From assembly GCA_040307385.1 (NCBI GenBank), contig JAWRJQ010000026.1:1-18799 (forward strand): a DNA stretch of 18,799 nucleotides. Direction: 5' to 3'. The stretch comes from RUG721 sp040307385. GTDB taxonomy: Bacteria > Actinomycetota > Coriobacteriia > Coriobacteriales > Atopobiaceae. Positions 1-7,295 of this stretch are shown here, one piece after another. Within the stretch, counting starts at the first letter, position 1; every line of letters starts with the position of its first letter. The position numbers and the translations under genes were made by a program. The notes under the pieces were generated by a model. It made no database searches and was not told the origin of the DNA. It saw only the letters and a program-made list of their open reading frames with translations.

Positions 1-852
1 CTAGGCTTTGCGGGTGCTGCCCAAGTTGTCCATGTGGCTCTCGACAACGGCCTGGATGGCTGCCATGCCCGGCGCTGCGGGCTTCTTGGGATCGAAAACG
101 CCGGGGTTCTCGCCCATGTAGCCCATGAACCCCCGCATGAACGCCTGCCGCAGCTCGGTGGCATAGTTGACCTTGCAGATGCCGTTGGCGATCGCCTCGG
201 CCACCTGATCGTCGGGCACCCCGGAGGTTCCATGCAGCACCAGCGGAATCTCGAGGCGGCTTCGGATGGCCTTGAGCACGCCCTGCTCGATATGCGGCGT
301 TCCCGCGTACACGCCATGCGCGGTTCCCACGCCGACGGCGAGCGAGCTGCACCGGGTGCGCGCGACGAACTCCTCGGCCTCGTCGGGGTCGGTGTAGGGG
401 TTCTCGCCCTCCACGGCGGGGCCGTCGTCCTCCTTGCCGCCCACCTTGCCCAGCTCCGCCTCGACGGGAATGCCGAGCGGGGCGGCGACCTTGGTAACGC
501 TGGCCGTCAGCGCGATGTTGTCGTCGAAGGGCACATGGGATCCGTCGATCATGACGGAGGTATAGCCCGCGTGCATGGCTTGGATGCAGCGATCGAAGCC
601 GTCGCCATGGTCGAGATGGATCGCCACGGGGACGCGCGCGCTCTCGGCCGCAACCCGGCATAGGGCGGAAAAATAGTCGAGCGACGCATACTTCACGGTG
701 CCCGGCGTGGTCTGCAGGATGACTGGCGAGCGCTTGGCCTCGGCCGCCGCGACAACAGCCATCACGAACTCGAGGCTCTCCACGTTGAAAGCCCCGACGG
801 CATAGCGCCCTTCCTGCGCCTGCAGCAGCATTTCCCTAGTGGTGACGAGCAT
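1..852 (-). CDS. kbaY: Class II tagatose-1,6-bisphosphate aldolase (KbaY/GatY type)
   Basis: This 283-residue cytoplasmic enzyme should cleave tagatose-1,6-bisphosphate into dihydroxyacetone phosphate and glyceraldehyde-3-phosphate, the last step of the GalNAc route encoded here. It is a full-length class II (zinc) aldolase. The motif HLDHG gives the catalytic Asp81 and the zinc ligand His82. His179 lies in GTAHGVY and His207 in LHGTSG, at the spacing expected for KbaY/GatY. The ATG is preceded by AAGGAG and the TAG stop is the first three bases of the window. It is the distal gene of a minus-strand operon, 71 bp after the PfkB kinase. No KbaZ/GatZ partner subunit is visible here. A fructose-bisphosphate aldolase cannot be excluded from sequence alone, but the neighbouring AgaS and kinase favour tagatose-bisphosphate. 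Confidence 0.9.
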   Translation of the reverse strand: MLVTTREMLLQAQEGRYAVGAFNVESLEFVMAVVAAAEAKRSPVILQTTPGTVKYASLDYFSALCRVAAESARVPVAIHLDHGDGFDRCIQAMHAGYTSVMIDGSHVPFDDNIALTASVTKVAAPLGIPVEAELGKVGGKEDDGPAVEGENPYTDPDEAEEFVARTRCSSLAVGVGTAHGVYAGTPHIEQGVLKAIRSRLEIPLVLHGTSGVPDDQVAEAIANGICKVNYATELRQAFMRGFMGYMGENPGVFDPKKPAAPGMAAIQAVVESHMDNLGSTRKA

Positions 853-923
853 GGCTTCTCCTTTCGCAGAATGATGAAACAGGCTTGCCTGCCTGCACCC
901 AGCCGGCTGGGCCCCGCGCGGCG
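853..923 (-). other. Kinase-aldolase intercistronic spacer with palindromes
   Basis: The spacer contains a perfect 14-bp palindrome CCCAGCCGGCTGGG (898-911) and a smaller inverted repeat CAGGC-TT-GCCTG (880-891). On the minus-strand transcript these could fold between the two cistrons and affect mRNA stability or processing. The aldolase ribosome binding site lies at the low-coordinate end. There is no U-tract, so it is unlikely to be a strong terminator. Confidence 0.35.
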
Positions 924-1865
924 TCAGGCGACCGGGGCCATCGGCTCGACGACGGTTTGCGCGAGAAGCCCCTCGGCAATCTCGAGCTCAAAGTGGCCGG
1001 TCGAGGCCGACATGCAGTTCGCGGTGGCGCACGCCATGGCAAAGCGCAGCCGCTCGGGCGCATCGAGCTGTCGCTTCATGCCCACCGCGAGCGCCCCCAC
1101 CATGGTGTCGCCCGCACCGACCGGGTTGACGACCTCGATCTGCGGTGCGGTGCCGCGAAAGACGCCCTCGCTGCACGCCATCAACGCGCCGCTCCCGCCC
1201 AAGGAGACGACGACGTTCTCGATGCCGCGCTCATGCAGCGTACGGGCGGCGCGCGCAAGCTCGTCAAGAGAGCCCGCCCGCTCGCCGAGGATCTGGGCGA
1301 TCTCGTCGGCGTTGGGTTTGATGACGGTGGGGAGCGCGTCGAGCGAGGCCATGAGCGCATCGCCCGACGTGTCGAGGATGCACGGCACGCCCTGAGCTTT
1401 CACGAGCGTGATGAGCTGCGCATACGCGCCCACGGGAAGCCCGCGGGGGATGCTTCCGCTGATGGTGACCGCATCCGCCTCGGGGAGAAGCGCCGCAACG
1501 CGATCTTCGAGCTCCGCAAGCGCATCCTCGCCGACCTCCCGCCCGGGCTCGAGGAACTCGGTCGAACGCCCGCTGGGCTCGAGGATGTTGATGCAGCAGC
1601 GGGTCTCGTTTTCCACGGTGACAAAATCGTGGGGCACGCCGTCGCGATCGAGCAGCTCGCACAGGAGCCGCCCGTTGTTGCCGCCCGCGAACCCCGTCGC
1701 CAGCACCTTCTCGCCGCAGGTCAGAACCGAGCGCGACACGTTGAGGCCCTTTCCGCCGGCGTTGTCGATGCACTCCGCAACGCGCATCACCGTGCCTTCG
1801 ACGAGCGGCGACGCGAGGCGGTACGCCTTGTCGATCGACGTGTTGAGCGTGATGGTCAAGATCAT
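924..1865 (-). CDS. PfkB-family sugar-phosphate kinase, probably tagatose-6-phosphate kinase
   Basis: This 313-residue cytoplasmic kinase most likely phosphorylates tagatose-6-phosphate at C1 using ATP, supplying the aldolase encoded next to it. The fold signatures of the LacC/FruK branch are present: an N-terminal MILTITLNTSID strand with the substrate-binding Asp, AGGKGLNVSR (residues 36-45), SGSIPRG (136-142), and the C-terminal PVGAGDTMVGA motif whose Asp253 is the catalytic base. Length is normal for the family. The ATG has GGAGGG seven bases upstream. It is the first gene of the minus-strand operon and diverges from the PTS genes across a regulatory region. Sequence alone does not separate 1-phosphofructokinase (FruK) from tagatose-6-phosphate kinase (LacC/AgaZ). 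The AgaS and deacetylase genes across the promoter are the reason for the latter call. Confidence 0.85.
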   Translation of the reverse strand: MILTITLNTSIDKAYRLASPLVEGTVMRVAECIDNAGGKGLNVSRSVLTCGEKVLATGFAGGNNGRLLCELLDRDGVPHDFVTVENETRCCINILEPSGRSTEFLEPGREVGEDALAELEDRVAALLPEADAVTISGSIPRGLPVGAYAQLITLVKAQGVPCILDTSGDALMASLDALPTVIKPNADEIAQILGERAGSLDELARAARTLHERGIENVVVSLGGSGALMACSEGVFRGTAPQIEVVNPVGAGDTMVGALAVGMKRQLDAPERLRFAMACATANCMSASTGHFELEIAEGLLAQTVVEPMAPVA

Positions 1866-1892
1866 GGCGCGCCCTCCGCTTCAAACCACCGC

Positions 1893-1931
1893 AGTGGTAA
1901 TAGACACTTAATACCACTATTGATACCAGTG
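1893..1931. promoter_or_regulatory. Cluster of GntR/HutC-like operator half-sites
   Basis: Within 39 bp there are AGTGGTA (1893-1899), TACCACT (1912-1918) and ATACCAGTG (1923-1931). The first two form an inverted repeat that extends to ten bases per arm with one mismatch. The TGGTAT/ATACCA half-site is typical of operators for GntR regulators of the HutC branch. It lies about 30-65 bp upstream of the kinase start codon, a position suited to repression of the minus-strand operon. The likely ligand-responsive protein is the GntR product encoded at 5363-6091; that link is inferred. Confidence 0.55.
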
Positions 1932-2139
1932 ATAGAGAAAACCATCATTTTCGGACGGTTATCTCGCTTAAAACAATATCAATTTGAATTCATAGTTAAA
2001 AGAAAAAAACAAGTGGTACCCTAAAAACAAAGCCAATCTACCGGCATAAAATCCACCAACGGCACCATATAACCGACAAGCGGAACTTTGCATAAAAATT
2101 CTAAACACTGAGATAACCCCGAACCAATCTCATGTAGAA

Positions 2140-2155
2140 TTTGTGCAGGCACAAA
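2140..2155. promoter_or_regulatory. Inverted repeat TTTGTGC-AG-GCACAAA
   Basis: This perfect inverted repeat has seven-base arms around a two-base centre and sits immediately before the 2156-2171 operator-like palindrome. Its sequence is unrelated to the TGGTAT half-sites, so a second regulator or a -35-region function is possible. No protein in the window can be assigned to it. Confidence 0.4.
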
Positions 2156-2171
2156 AGTGGTTATAACCAGT
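2156..2171. promoter_or_regulatory. Probable GntR/HutC operator AGTGGTTATAACCAGT
   Basis: The inner 12 bases TGGTTATAACCA are a perfect palindrome and contain the GT-TA-TA-AC arrangement expected for HutC-type operators. It is 91 bp upstream of the IIA start codon and includes a possible -10 hexamer (TATAAC), so binding here would block the PTS promoter. Related half-sites occur in the same intergenic region. Confidence 0.55.
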
Positions 2172-2262
2172 AGTTGTCTGCGCTTCGGCTCTGGTTCGTT
2201 TGAAAACCACATGCATGCCACGCATCGGGGCTTCTGCATCGCGGGAAGAGGGAGTGAGCGAT

Positions 2263-2703
2263 ATGGTGGGGTTCGTGCTGACCGGTCACGGCGACTTTGC
2301 GCCGGGCCTTGCAAGTTCGGTCGAGATGATCGCGGGGCCGCAGCCCAACTTCGACATCGTCGCGTTCCATGAGAGCGAGGCGGGGGAGTACCCCCAGCTC
2401 ATCGCGGATGCCATCGCAAGATCTGCGGAGACGTGCGGGTCGGCCGTCGTGTTCTGCGATCTTGCCGGGGGAACCCCGTTCAATCAGGCGATGCTCGTCT
2501 CCCATGAGCGGCCCGGCATCGAGGTGGTCGCAGGGACGAACCTCCCCATGCTCCTCGAGGCGCTCATGAGCCGCGACGCATCGTCGACGGCCGACGGGCT
2601 CGCAGATGAGGCGGTATCTGCGGGATCCGCCTCGATCGTCCATGCCCGTCTCGTAATCGACGAGGCCAGCACTGGCGACGAGCTTGGCGAGGGCGGCATC
2701 TGA
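2263..2703 (+). CDS. agaF: PTS mannose-family IIA component (AgaF-type)
   Basis: This 146-residue cytoplasmic phosphocarrier accepts phosphate from HPr and passes it to IIB. The N-terminus MVGFVLTGHGDFAPG matches the mannose/sorbose-family IIA active site, with His9 as the phosphorylated residue. The later segment VVFCDLAGGTPFNQA is also characteristic of the family. I place the start at the ATG at 2263 because GGGAG lies eight bases upstream and the family signature begins there; a longer reading to 2200 adds 21 residues with no family resemblance. It is the first gene of the plus-strand operon. The stop overlaps an in-frame ATG for the next reading frame, but the real IIB start is probably 53 bp on. 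Substrate preference cannot be read from IIA itself. Confidence 0.88.
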   Translation: MVGFVLTGHGDFAPGLASSVEMIAGPQPNFDIVAFHESEAGEYPQLIADAIARSAETCGSAVVFCDLAGGTPFNQAMLVSHERPGIEVVAGTNLPMLLEALMSRDASSTADGLADEAVSAGSASIVHARLVIDEASTGDELGEGGI

Positions 2704-2756
2704 TGGGTTTCGAGAATATCGTCGCGCAAGGTCAGCAAAGCGGAAGGGGTATCAAG

Positions 2757-3239
2757 ATGGCCGAACCGAACATCCTGCTCACGAGAATCGACAACCGTCT
2801 CATCCACGGGCAGATCGCCACGCAGTGGACGAGCTCCCTCGGGGCCAACCTGCTCCTTGTCGCCAACGACGAGGTGGCCGGCAACACGGTGCGCCAGAAC
2901 CTGATGAACATGGCGGCGCCCGCCGGCGTCGACACGAGGTACTTCTCCATCCAGAAGACCATCGACATCATCCACAAGGCCGCGCCGCGCCAGCTCATCT
3001 TCATCATCGTCGAGAGCCCCGAAGACGCGCTGCGCCTCGTCAAAGGCGGCGTGCCCATCAAAAAGCTCAATGTGGGCAACATGCACATGTCCGAGGGCAA
3101 GCGCCAGGTGGCGACCACCGTCGCCGTGGACGATCTTGACGTGGCCGCGTTCAAAGAGCTCAGAAACCTCGGCGTCGAGCTGCAGATCCAGCGCGTCCCG
3201 AGCATCCCTGCGGAGGATCCTGAGAAGCTCTTCCGGTAG
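2757..3239 (+). CDS. agaV: PTS mannose-family IIB component (AgaV/AgaB-type)
   Basis: This 160-residue cytoplasmic protein transfers phosphate from IIA to the incoming sugar during transport through IIC-IID. The N-terminal LLTRIDNRLIHGQIATQW is the hallmark of the family, and His17 is the expected phosphohistidine. Length matches single-domain IIB proteins. An upstream in-frame ATG at 2703 would add 18 residues (starting MGFENIV) that have no counterpart in the family. The ATG at 2757 is preceded by GGAAGGGG at suitable spacing, so I use it. It lies between IIA and the IIC gene. A 139-bp gap containing potential RNA structure follows. Confidence 0.88.
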   Translation: MAEPNILLTRIDNRLIHGQIATQWTSSLGANLLLVANDEVAGNTVRQNLMNMAAPAGVDTRYFSIQKTIDIIHKAAPRQLIFIIVESPEDALRLVKGGVPIKKLNVGNMHMSEGKRQVATTVAVDDLDVAAFKELRNLGVELQIQRVPSIPAEDPEKLFR

Positions 3240-3280
3240 CGCGATCCGCCCGCGCGCACGGAGCGCGCACAACCCAGCCG

Positions 3281-3317
3281 ATCGTTGGGCACCCGAGGGA
3301 GAACGGGTGTTGGCGAT
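3281..3317 (+). other. Possible intercistronic RNA hairpin between IIB and IIC
   Basis: ATCG (3281-3284) pairs with CGAT (3314-3317) and CACCCG (3290-3295) with CGGGTG (3304-3309), separated by an internal loop and closed by an eight-base loop. A separate small hairpin, GCGCGC-ACGGA-GCGCGC, precedes it at 3252-3268. No U-tract follows. These structures occupy much of the 139-bp gap and may tune relative expression of soluble and membrane PTS components. Confidence 0.35.
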
Positions 3318-3378
3318 AGCTTTGTCCCTGTTGGAAGCGTGTATACGGTGCGTCAGGTTCAGGAAAGGAGGAACAAGG

Positions 3379-4182
3379 ATGGAATACTCAGCTCTCCAGG
3401 TGGTCTTGGTCTTCATCGTCACGTTCATCGCGGCGATCGACCAGTTCAGCTTCCTCGAGTCCCTGTGGCAGCCGATCGTTACCGGCATGGTGATCGGCCT
3501 CATCCTCGGCAACGTGCAGACCGGCCTCATCGTCGGCGGCACGTATCAGCTCATGACCATCGGCAACATGCCGATCGGAGGTGCCCAGCCCCCCAATGCG
3601 GTTGTCGGCGGCATCATGGCAACGGTTCTTGCGATCTCGCTCAATCTCGAGCCGAACATCGCGGTTGCAACCGCGATCCCGTTCTCCCTGCTCGGCCAGT
3701 ATGGCGTGACCCTGATCTTCACCCTCATGTCCCCGCTCATGTCCGTGGCGGACAAGTATGCCGCCGAGGCCAACCCCAAGGGCATCGAGAGGATCAACTA
3801 CCTCTCCATGACACTTCTCGGCCTTATCTTCGGCATCGTCGTCACCCTCTTCTTCATCGGCGGCGCCACGATGGGTCAGGCCGTGGTCGACGCGATCCCC
3901 GGCTGGCTCAGCAACGGCCTCTCCGCAGCCGGCGGCATGATGCGCTTCGTCGGCTTCGCGATCCTGCTCAAGTTCATGATGAACCGCGACATGTGGGGCT
4001 TCTACTTCCTGGGCTTCGGCCTTGCCCTCATCGTCACCAACACGTCCGCCCTCGCCACGCCGGCCCTGCTGATCCTGGCGCTTATCGGCTTCGGCATCGC
4101 GTACTGGGACTACCAGCAGAGGACCCAGCTGGGCGGCTCCGCTCCCGCACGCTTCGATGGAGGTGAAGAAGATGGCATCTAA
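3379..4182 (+). CDS. agaW: PTS mannose-family IIC component (AgaW/AgaC-type)
   Basis: This 267-residue integral membrane protein forms the sugar-translocating channel together with IID. It is hydrophobic through most of its length. Family-typical segments are an N-terminal helix (about residues 5-20), the loop motif GGTYQLMTIGNMPIGGAQPP (53-72), and further helices near 97-120, 143-162, 187-200 and 205-242. The ATG at 3379 has a near-perfect AAAGGAGG upstream, and family similarity begins exactly there; the open frame extends further upstream without resemblance. The 3' end overlaps the IID start by 11 bp, indicating translational coupling. The gene context suggests GalNAc or galactosamine as the substrate, but sorbose/mannose-type specificity is not excluded by the sequence. 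Confidence 0.88.
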   Translation: MEYSALQVVLVFIVTFIAAIDQFSFLESLWQPIVTGMVIGLILGNVQTGLIVGGTYQLMTIGNMPIGGAQPPNAVVGGIMATVLAISLNLEPNIAVATAIPFSLLGQYGVTLIFTLMSPLMSVADKYAAEANPKGIERINYLSMTLLGLIFGIVVTLFFIGGATMGQAVVDAIPGWLSNGLSAAGGMMRFVGFAILLKFMMNRDMWGFYFLGFGLALIVTNTSALATPALLILALIGFGIAYWDYQQRTQLGGSAPARFDGGEEDGI

Positions 4183-5206
4183 CGATCAGACCGAGTACGT
4201 CAACCTGAGCCCCGCTCCCGACCTCGACCAGAAGACGCTCAACAGGATGGCGTGGCGCTCCTGCTTTTTGCAGGCATCGTTCAACTACGAGCGCATGCAG
4301 GCCGCCGGCTGGCTCTACTCCATCCTTCCGGGTCTCGAGAAGATCCATACCGACAAGGACGACCTTGCCACCTCGATGACCCACAACATGGAGTTCTTCA
4401 ACATCCACCCGTTCCTCGTCACCTTCGCCATGGGTCTCGTGCTGTCGATGGAGCAGAAGAAGATCGACATCCCCACCATCCGCGCCGTTCGCGTCTCCCT
4501 CATGGGCCCGCTCGGCGGCATCGGCGACGCTCTGTTCTGGATGACGCTCGTGCCCATCTCGGCGGGCATCTGCTCCAACATGGCCATCTCCGGCAGCGTG
4601 TTCGGCCCCATCCTGTTCCTCATCATCTTCAACGTCGTGCAGTTCGCCCTGCGCTTCGGCCTCATGAACTGGTCGTACAAGATGGGCATGGACGCGCTCG
4701 ACTCGCTCATGGCGAGCATGAAGGCCTTCACCCGCGCCGCCTCCATCCTGGGCGTCTTCGTCGTGGGATGCCTCACCGTCGCCATGGGCGGCACGCAGAT
4801 CAACGCCGTGATCCCCAACGGAACCACCGAATCCTACGTGGCTCACACCGTGACGCTGCCCACCGAGGAGGTGGACGGCATGCTCGGCATGGTCTACGAC
4901 GATCCTGCCGCCGCCGAGCCCACCGCCCTCGTGAGCGCCGATGGCATCACCGCCGGCGTGAACGACCTCGGCAACGGCTATGCAGAGGTCACCTATATGG
5001 AGGAAGTCACCTCCCCGGTCAACATCGAGGTGGCGTCGATCCTCAACAGCATCTGCCCCAAGCTCGTTCCGCTCTCGATCGTGATGCTCCTGTACTACCT
5101 GTTCTCCAAGAGGAACTTCACCCCGCTCAAGGGCATCATCCTCGTCCTCATCATCGGCATCCTGGGAGCCGGCCCCTTCGGTCTGTGGCCGAGCATCTGG
5201 GGTTAG
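4172..5206 (+). CDS. agaE: PTS mannose-family IID component (AgaE/AgaD-type), with enlarged loop
   Basis: This 344-residue membrane protein partners IIC. Family motifs are FLQASFNYERMQAAGW (32-47), HNMEFFNIHPFL (71-82) and GPLGGIGDALFW (112-123), followed by hydrophobic segments near 144-165, 190-206, 298-312 and 320-335. The start at 4172 has GGAGG eight bases upstream; an ATG at 4157 lies just before that site and is less likely. The protein is longer than the roughly 280-300 residues usual for IID. The excess is an acidic, Ala/Gly-rich, hydrophilic segment at about residues 213-285, between two hydrophobic regions, and is therefore probably exposed outside the membrane. It ends the PTS block; a hairpin follows before the GntR gene. 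Confidence 0.88.
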   Translation: MASNDQTEYVNLSPAPDLDQKTLNRMAWRSCFLQASFNYERMQAAGWLYSILPGLEKIHTDKDDLATSMTHNMEFFNIHPFLVTFAMGLVLSMEQKKIDIPTIRAVRVSLMGPLGGIGDALFWMTLVPISAGICSNMAISGSVFGPILFLIIFNVVQFALRFGLMNWSYKMGMDALDSLMASMKAFTRAASILGVFVVGCLTVAMGGTQINAVIPNGTTESYVAHTVTLPTEEVDGMLGMVYDDPAAAEPTALVSADGITAGVNDLGNGYAEVTYMEEVTSPVNIEVASILNSICPKLVPLSIVMLLYYLFSKRNFTPLKGIILVLIIGILGAGPFGLWPSIWG

Positions 5207-5215
5207 GCGCAGCGT

Positions 5216-5246
5216 GCCCGGAAGGCGGTCCGCCCGCTTTCCGGGC
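5216..5246 (+). terminator. GC-rich hairpin after the PTS genes
   Basis: Arms GCCCGGAAGGCGG (5216-5228) and CCGCTTTCCGGGC (5234-5246) form a 13-bp stem with one G-U pair and the loop TCCGC, ten bases after the IID stop codon. No U-run follows, so it may be a partial terminator or a 3' stabiliser that lowers expression of the downstream regulator and enzyme genes relative to the transporter. Confidence 0.5.
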
Positions 5247-5362
5247 CGGGCGCGCGCGGCCTGCCGAGGGCGCTTTGCGCTATCCTTAGCTGGCAGGGCA
5301 GATATGTGCGAGCGACACGGCGCGAGCTGCGCGTTCACGCCCACAACGTCAAGGAAGAAACC

Positions 5363-6091
5363 ATGCTGAGAGTCCCCAAAAAACAGCCGCTGTACGGTCA
5401 GCTGTTCGATTTGATCCACGACAAGATCGACAACGAGCTGAACCCCGGCGATGCGCTCCCCTCCGAGCGCTCCCTCTGCGAGAAATACGGCGTCTCGCGC
5501 ACGACGGTCCGTCTCGCCATGGCGGAGCTCGAGGCGCGCGGCCTGGTCGTGCGCAAGCACGGGCGTGGCACCTTCGTCGCGGATGCCGTTCAGGAGCCTT
5601 CGAACCTCATGGACACCTACAGCTTCACCGAGCAGATGAAATCGCTGGGCAGGCGCCCGCGCACCGACATCCTCGAGTTCGAGCGGTGCGAGGCGCCGAG
5701 GCATATCGCCGAGCAGCTCGGGATCGCGCTCGGCGATCAGACCATCCGGATGAGCCGTCTGCGCTGCGCCGACGGCATCCCCATGATGATCGAGCGCACC
5801 TACCTGCCGGCCAAGGAGTTTCGGGGGCTCAACCGCGAGGACGTTGAGAACAAGTCGCTCTACGACATCATCGAGAAGGACTACGGGCAGATCGTCCGCG
5901 TTGCAGACGAGGAATTCTGCGCGAGCGTTGCGCGGGCGAACGAGGCGGCCGCCCTCGATATCGCCGAAGGCGCCCCGGTGCTGAGGCTCTACCGCACGAC
6001 GCGCAACACGCGCGACACCATCATCGAGTATACGTACAGCGTGGCCCGCGCCGATCAGTTCCGCTATAAGATATCGCACCAGAGGGTCTGA
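5363..6091 (+). CDS. GntR-family (HutC subfamily) transcriptional regulator
   Basis: This 242-residue DNA-binding protein is the probable local repressor of the GalNAc locus. The N-terminal winged helix-turn-helix is clear: LPSERSLCEKYGVSRTTVRL (32-51) followed by the wing segment RKHGRGTFV (64-72). The rest matches a UTRA effector-binding domain (about 90-235), a class that senses phosphorylated sugars or related metabolites. The start at 5363 is chosen because AAGGAAG precedes it and the family begins with a short lead-in to YGQLFDLI. The upstream gap of 156 bp holds a hairpin after the PTS genes. It is 25 bp from agaS, so it is probably co-transcribed with it. The AGTGGTTATAACCAGT palindrome upstream of IIA is a good candidate operator. 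The effector is not known from sequence; an amino-sugar phosphate is likely. Confidence 0.9.
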   Translation: MLRVPKKQPLYGQLFDLIHDKIDNELNPGDALPSERSLCEKYGVSRTTVRLAMAELEARGLVVRKHGRGTFVADAVQEPSNLMDTYSFTEQMKSLGRRPRTDILEFERCEAPRHIAEQLGIALGDQTIRMSRLRCADGIPMMIERTYLPAKEFRGLNREDVENKSLYDIIEKDYGQIVRVADEEFCASVARANEAAALDIAEGAPVLRLYRTTRNTRDTIIEYTYSVARADQFRYKISHQRV

Positions 6092-6116
6092 ACCTCTGCG
6101 AAAGGAGCGTGCAAGC

Positions 6117-7280
6117 ATGTTCGAGAAAGACGAGGCGGCGCTGCGGTCTCTCGGCGCACACATCACGACGGAAGAGATCAGGCAGCAGCCCGAGCTGTGG
6201 GAGGACACCCTCGAGATATACCGGGACAACGCCGCCTCCCTCGAGGCCTTTCTGGCCCGCGCCCGCGCGCTCGGCGGGTCCCGCCGCACGCGCGTCATCT
6301 TCTGCGGTGCCGGAACGTCCGCCTACGTGAGCGACACCGTCGTGCCGTACCTGCGGCGCGTGGGCGACACGGACGCCTTCGAGTTTGCGGCGGTTCCCAC
6401 CACCGACATCGTGAGCGCCCCGTTCAGCTGCGTGAATCCCGACGACCCCACCGTCATGGTCTCTTTCGCCCGTAGCGGCAACAGCCCGGAGAGCGTGGCG
6501 GCGGTGCAGGCGGTGAGCAACATCGTCAAGGACGTCCTGTTCCTCACGATCACCTGCGACCCCGAGGGCCTGCTCGCCCAGCGCGACACGGGCGGCGACG
6601 ACGCCCTCACGCTCCTCATCCCGCAGGCCAACGACAAGGGCTTCGCCATGACCGGCAGCTACAGCTGCATGACGCTGCTCGCCGCGCTGATCTTCGGGGA
6701 GAGCCCGTTCGCCGCCAAGATCGCCTGGGTTGCGGCGGCTGCGGCCATGGGCCGAAGCGTCATCGAGCGCGAGCAGCAGATCATCGACCTCGTGGGCCGC
6801 GACTTCGATCGCGTTGCGTATCTGGGCTCCGCGTCGCTCGCCGGCTTGGCCCGCGAGGCGCAGCTCAAGGTGCTCGAGCTGTGCGCCGGAAAGATCGCCA
6901 CCTCGTTCGACACGTCCATGGGGTACCGTCACGGGCCGAAGTCGTTCGTCAACGCAAAGACCCTGGTCTTGTGCTTTGTGAGCAACGACTCCTACACGCG
7001 CCGCTACGACCTCGATATCCTGAACGAGATCGCCGGCGACCAGGTTGCCTGCGCCACGGTTGCCGTGCAGCAGAGGACGGGGAACGACTATACGGGCGAG
7101 TCCTTCTCCTTTACGAGCGATCTTGCGCTTCCCGCACCCTATCTGGCGCTTCCGTTTGCGATGTTCGCCCAGACCGTCGCCCTCAACGCATCGGTCAAGG
7201 TGGGCAATACCCCCGACACGCCGTCCGCCAACCATACCGTCAACCGCGTGGTCAAGGGCGTCGTCATCCATCCGCTCTAG
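6117..7280 (+). CDS. agaS: AgaS-type galactosamine-6-phosphate deaminase/isomerase (double SIS domain)
   Basis: This 387-residue cytoplasmic enzyme should convert galactosamine-6-phosphate to tagatose-6-phosphate and ammonia. It has two SIS (sugar isomerase) domains: the first includes CGAGTSAY (63-70) and SFARSGNSPES (116-126), and the second includes YLGSASLAGLAREAQLK and the distinctive SMGYRHGPKSFV motif. Length and the last motif match AgaS of E. coli-type GalNAc clusters rather than GlmS, which would carry an N-terminal glutaminase domain. The ATG is preceded by AAAGGAG at normal spacing. It follows the GntR gene and is 15 bp before the deacetylase. This gene is the strongest indication that the pathway is for galactosamine sugars rather than glucosamine, whose deaminase (NagB) has a different fold and is absent here. 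Confidence 0.92.
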   Translation: MFEKDEAALRSLGAHITTEEIRQQPELWEDTLEIYRDNAASLEAFLARARALGGSRRTRVIFCGAGTSAYVSDTVVPYLRRVGDTDAFEFAAVPTTDIVSAPFSCVNPDDPTVMVSFARSGNSPESVAAVQAVSNIVKDVLFLTITCDPEGLLAQRDTGGDDALTLLIPQANDKGFAMTGSYSCMTLLAALIFGESPFAAKIAWVAAAAAMGRSVIEREQQIIDLVGRDFDRVAYLGSASLAGLAREAQLKVLELCAGKIATSFDTSMGYRHGPKSFVNAKTLVLCFVSNDSYTRRYDLDILNEIAGDQVACATVAVQQRTGNDYTGESFSFTSDLALPAPYLALPFAMFAQTVALNASVKVGNTPDTPSANHTVNRVVKGVVIHPL

Positions 7281-7295
7281 GTTCGAGGAGGGCAC

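Larger units (their letters stand above)
1866..2262. promoter_or_regulatory. Divergent control region of the GalNAc locus
   Basis: This stretch of about 400 bp has no convincing gene and is strikingly AT-rich against the GC-rich genes on both sides. It must carry promoters for the minus-strand kinase-aldolase operon and the plus-strand PTS operon. It contains repeated half-sites of the form A(C/G)TGGTA or its complement at 1893-1899, 1912-1918, 1923-1930, 2012-2018 and 2156-2171, plus a separate palindrome at 2140-2155. A plausible plus-strand -10 (TATAAC, 2162-2167) lies inside the 2156-2171 palindrome. I could not fix a -35 element or the minus-strand promoter with confidence. Confidence 0.7.

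Noticed and set aside
2021..2314. Minus-strand open frame of 97 codons in the GalNAc control region
   Set aside because: It runs into the IIA coding region on the opposite strand, covers the operator palindromes, and has no ribosome binding site that I can support.
2703..2756. Earlier ATG for IIB, overlapping the IIA stop
   Set aside because: The 18 added residues do not match the family, and the ATG at 2757 has its own GGAAGGGG site directly before the conserved N-terminus.
4082..6298. Minus-strand open frame of about 738 codons opposite the IID and GntR genes
   Set aside because: It is antisense to genes with clear family motifs, has His/Asp/Gly/Arg-rich composition typical of GC-rich shadow frames, and shows no domain I recognise.
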